NCBI GenBank assembly: GCA_020253895.1 | Contig: JADDKG010000418.1 | Coordinates: forward strand, 1 to 8,414 | Direction of reading: 5' to 3' | Origin: Rubrobacter sp. | GTDB lineage: Bacteria; Actinomycetota; Rubrobacteria; Rubrobacterales; Rubrobacteraceae | DNA length: 8,414 bases | Shown here: positions 6,552-8,414 of the stretch, piece after piece | How positions within the stretch are numbered: position 1 is the stretch's first letter | Layout of the letters: each line of letters begins with the position of its first letter | Position numbers and translations under genes: made by a program | Notes under the pieces: model-generated | What the model saw: the letters and a program-made list of their open reading frames with translations, nothing else | What the model was told of the DNA's origin: nothing | The model's database searches: none

Positions 6552-6573
6552 GGGATCCGCCGCTTTGAGGGAG
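6550..6573 (+). promoter_or_regulatory. Two competing ribosome binding sites for aroK
   Basis: GAGGGA at 6550-6555 overlaps the aroC TGA codon and lies about 9-11 nt before TTG 6565. A second site, GAGGGAG at 6567-6573, is made partly from that TTG codon and sits 3-6 nt before GTG 6577. Spacing slightly favours the second start, while the family alignment favours the first. Either product keeps the full Walker A motif. Confidence 0.35.
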
Positions 6574-7068
6574 AGCGTGGCCATAGTCGGGTACATGGGC
6601 TGCGGCAAGAGCACCGTGGGACGGCTGCTCGCCGGCCGGCTGGGCGTGGGCTTCGTGGACCTCGACGAGGCGGTCGCCCGCCGCGCCGGAAGCCCCGTGC
6701 CCCGGATCTTCGCCGAGCAGGGGGAGGAGGCCTTCCGGAGGCTGGAGCACGGGGAGCTCGCCTCGGCGCTCGGGGGCGGGGGGGCGCGGGTGGTCGCCTG
6801 CGGCGGCGGGGCGGTGCTCCGGGAGGACAACCGCCGGCTGCTGAGAGAGGGGGCGCTCACCGTCTTTCTGCGGGAGGATCTGCGACGGCTCTACGCCCGC
6901 ACCCGGGCCGCCGACCGTCCCCTGCGGGGGGCCAGCTTCGAGGAGTTCCGCCGCCGCTACGAGCTCCGGCAGCCGCTCTACAGGGAGGTCGCGGACCTCA
7001 CGGTGGAGGTTGACGGCCGGGAGGCGGAGGAGGTCGTGGAGGAGATAGTACGGTGGCTGGGCGCCTAG
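6565..7068 (+). CDS. aroK: Shikimate kinase
   Basis: This 167-residue P-loop kinase phosphorylates shikimate at the 3-hydroxyl using ATP. Motifs are the Walker A GYMGCGKST (9-17), the shikimate-binding DLDEA (32-36), FAEQGEEAFRRLE (49-61) with the substrate-binding Arg58, and ACGGGAV (78-84) with the Gly-rich substrate loop. The lid Arg118 sits in AADRP, and RQPLYREVADLTVEVDG (135-151) is near the C-terminus. TTG 6565 is 13 nt after the aroC stop and yields MRESVAIVGYMG, the better family N-terminus. GTG 6577 also fits: GAGG at 6567-6570 sits 6 nt before it. The frame is open upstream within aroC but that part is a shadow. The gene overlaps aroB by 16 nt. Confidence 0.95.
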   Translation: MRESVAIVGYMGCGKSTVGRLLAGRLGVGFVDLDEAVARRAGSPVPRIFAEQGEEAFRRLEHGELASALGGGGARVVACGGGAVLREDNRRLLREGALTVFLREDLRRLYARTRAADRPLRGASFEEFRRRYELRQPLYREVADLTVEVDGREAEEVVEEIVRWLGA

Positions 7069-8123
7069 AGGTCCGGACCGGGACGGCGTACCCGGTCGAG
7101 GTCGGCTTCGGCCTGGACGTAGGGGCCCTCTCCGCCGCGGTCCTCGGGGTGGGGGAGTGCGCCGTTCTCACCGATTCGGCCGTGGGGCCGCTGTACGCCG
7201 GGAGGGTCCGGCGCTCGCTGCGGGAGGCCGGCTGGCGGGTGCTGGAGACGGTGGAGGTCCCGGCGGGCGAGGGCTCCAAGAGCCTCTCCGTCTACGGGGA
7301 GGTGCTGCGGCGGCTGGCGCGGGCCGGCCTGATGCGCGACGGGGTCCTGTTCGCGCTCGGCGGCGGGGTCGTAGGGGACCTCGGGGGGTTCGTCGCGGCC
7401 AGCTACATGCGCGGCATCCCGCTCGTCATGCTGCCCACCACCCTGCTCGCCATGGTCGACAGCTCCGTGGGTGGGAAGGTGGGCCTGGACCTCCCGGAGG
7501 GAAAGAACCTGGTCGGGGCCTTTCTGCAGCCCCGGCTCGTGGCGGCGGACCTCGGTTTCCTGGAGAGCCTGCCCGGGCGGGAGCTCTCCCGGGGGCTGGC
7601 GGAGGTCATAAAGATGGGGCTCCTCGCCGGGGGGGAGTTCTTCGGGGCGCTCGGGAGGATCGGCGGGGCGCTCGCGCGGGATGCCGGGGCGCTGGAGGAG
7701 CTCGTCCTGCACTCCGTCGCCTTCAAGGCCGGGGTGGTCGCCGCCGACGAGCGCGAGCTGGGTAGGCGGGCGATCCTCAACTACGGGCACACCGTCGGCC
7801 ACGGGCTCGAGGCCGCCTCCGGATACGCCCTGGCGCACGGGGAGGCGGTAGCGGTGGGGATGGTGGCCGAGGCGCTCCTCGCCCGGACGGTGCTCGGGGT
7901 GGATCTCGTGGGGCTGCACGAGCGGCTGCTCCGGGAGGCCCGCCTCCCGGTGCGGGCGCCGCGCCTGGGGGTGGGCGGGGTGCTCGAGGCCATGGGGCGG
8001 GACAAGAAGCGCCGGGGCGGGGCCCACCGGTTCGTGCTGCTGGAGGAGGTTGGGAGGCCGCTGTGGGGCGTGGAGGTCGACGAGGATGAGGCCCGGAGGG
8101 CCGTGGAGGCCGTCCTTGGCTGA
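7053..8123 (+). CDS. aroB: 3-dehydroquinate synthase
   Basis: This 356-residue NAD- and metal-dependent enzyme cyclises DAHP to 3-dehydroquinate, step 2 of the shikimate pathway. NAD-binding motifs are GGGVVGDLGGFVAASYMRG (103-121) and PTTLLAMVDSSVGGKVGLD (128-146). Substrate and phosphate contacts include EGKNLVGAF (149-157) and DKKRRGG (317-323). The metal ligands are Glu184 in LAEVIKMG (182-189), His246 in NYGHTVGHGLEA (243-254) and His262 in HGEAVAVGM (262-270). All expected catalytic residues are present and length is normal. The start is GTG 7053, giving MAGRLEVRTGTAYPVEVG; it overlaps aroK by 16 nt and is preceded by GGAGG at 7038-7042. The end overlaps aroQ by 8 nt. Confidence 0.96.
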   Translation: MAGRLEVRTGTAYPVEVGFGLDVGALSAAVLGVGECAVLTDSAVGPLYAGRVRRSLREAGWRVLETVEVPAGEGSKSLSVYGEVLRRLARAGLMRDGVLFALGGGVVGDLGGFVAASYMRGIPLVMLPTTLLAMVDSSVGGKVGLDLPEGKNLVGAFLQPRLVAADLGFLESLPGRELSRGLAEVIKMGLLAGGEFFGALGRIGGALARDAGALEELVLHSVAFKAGVVAADERELGRRAILNYGHTVGHGLEAASGYALAHGEAVAVGMVAEALLARTVLGVDLVGLHERLLREARLPVRAPRLGVGGVLEAMGRDKKRRGGAHRFVLLEEVGRPLWGVEVDEDEARRAVEAVLG

Positions 8124-8414
8124 GGTCTACGTGCTCAACGGGGTGAACCTCGGGGCGCTCGGCAGCCGCCGGCCCGAGGTCTACGGCACCGCGACGCTCG
8201 CGGACATAGAGCGGGCGGTGCGAAAGTCCTTCCCGGGGGTGGAGATCGCCTTCCGCCAGACCGACCACGAGGGGGAGATGGTGGCCTGGATCCGGGAGGC
8301 CGGAGAGGCCCGGGGGATCATCATCAACCCCGGGGCGTGGAGCCACTACTCCTACGCCATCCACGACGCCCTAGAGGCGGCGGAGAGGCCCGCCAAGGTG
8401 GAGGTGCACCTCTC
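8116..8414 (+). CDS. aroQ: Type II 3-dehydroquinate dehydratase, cut by window end
   Basis: The first 99 codons of a type II dehydroquinase, the small dodecameric enzyme that converts 3-dehydroquinate to 3-dehydroshikimate. It opens AEVYVLNGVNLGALGSRRPE with the lid-loop Arg and catalytic Tyr23 in VYG. It continues with RQTDHEGEMVAWI (47-59) and INPGAWSHYSYAIHDAL (70-86), containing Asn71 and catalytic-type His77, and breaks off in EVHL, the start of the conserved 'EVHLSN' strand. Roughly 45-50 residues should lie beyond the window. The NLGxLG form of the first loop is typical of actinobacterial enzymes; Val replaces the usual Pro of 'NGPNL'. TTG 8116 overlaps the aroB stop by 8 nt, with GGAGG at 8105-8109 6 nt upstream. 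Confidence 0.94.
   Translation, partial: MAEVYVLNGVNLGALGSRRPEVYGTATLADIERAVRKSFPGVEIAFRQTDHEGEMVAWIREAGEARGIIINPGAWSHYSYAIHDALEAAERPAKVEVHL

Noticed and set aside
6472..6564. Upstream extension of the aroK frame into aroC
   Set aside because: The extra 31 residues lie within the coding end of aroC and have no match to the shikimate kinase N-terminus, which begins around TTG 6565.
4791..6860. Long antisense open frame of 689 codons on the - strand
   Set aside because: It lies wholly opposite pilO's end, the membrane gene, aroC and part of aroK, all with clear protein homology. High-GC genes with few A/T third bases leave stop-free antisense frames, and the product is a Pro/Gly/Arg/His-rich sequence with no recognisable domain.
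7065..8027. 320-codon antisense open frame opposite aroB
   Set aside because: AroB carries every NAD and metal motif; the antisense frame has low-complexity composition.
1..8414. tRNA, rRNA, CRISPR arrays, insertion sequences, integrase or toxin-antitoxin genes
   Set aside because: I looked on both strands for direct repeats, terminal inverted repeats, tRNA-like arms and mobile-element motifs and saw none. The window is almost fully occupied by core genes.

Overview
All recognisable genes in this 8.4 kb window lie on the + strand, packed tightly and in a very GC-rich context with strong G/C preference at third codon positions. The proteins are rich in Arg, Glu, Gly and Ala. A PriA tail, Def and Fmt, a PilMNO pilus-assembly set and a block of shikimate genes, together with a type II dehydroquinase of the actinobacterial 'NGxNLGxLG' flavour, suggest a high-GC actinobacterium. 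A deep-branching, possibly thermophilic lineage such as Rubrobacter is my best guess. That placement is inference; no rRNA or other taxonomic marker is present.

Region 1 (1-1584) is a translation and replication housekeeping block. It holds the last 51 codons of a probable priA, then def (peptide deformylase) and fmt (Met-tRNA formyltransferase), with gaps of 5 and 4 nt. Fmt adds the formyl group to initiator Met-tRNA and Def removes it from the finished protein, so the pair is functionally matched.

Region 2 (1585-1771) is the only sizeable gap. It holds a GC hairpin at the end of fmt, a 10-bp palindrome and a weak possible promoter, and may separate two transcription units.

Region 3 (1772-5348) starts with a PglD/NeuD-like left-handed beta-helix protein that lacks the usual catalytic histidine. 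It is followed by pilM, pilN and pilO (cytoplasmic actin-like platform plus two bitopic membrane partners of a type IV pilus or competence machine) and a 178-residue single-pass membrane protein with a disordered Pro/Arg-rich tail. That last protein occupies the slot where pilP sits in diderm bacteria. No pilQ secretin follows.

Region 4 (5382-8414, running off the end) is a shikimate operon: aroC, aroK, aroB and aroQ (steps 7, 5, 2 and 3 of chorismate synthesis). The order pilMNO-x-aro recalls the pilMNOPQ-aroK-aroB arrangement of gammaproteobacteria.

Of the eleven visible start codons only three are ATG (four GTG, four TTG), and four of the junctions are overlaps, so translational coupling is likely throughout. 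I found no RNA gene, mobile element, CRISPR array or clear intrinsic terminator. The region is mostly ordinary core genome; the less familiar parts are the acyltransferase-like protein and the PilP-position protein.
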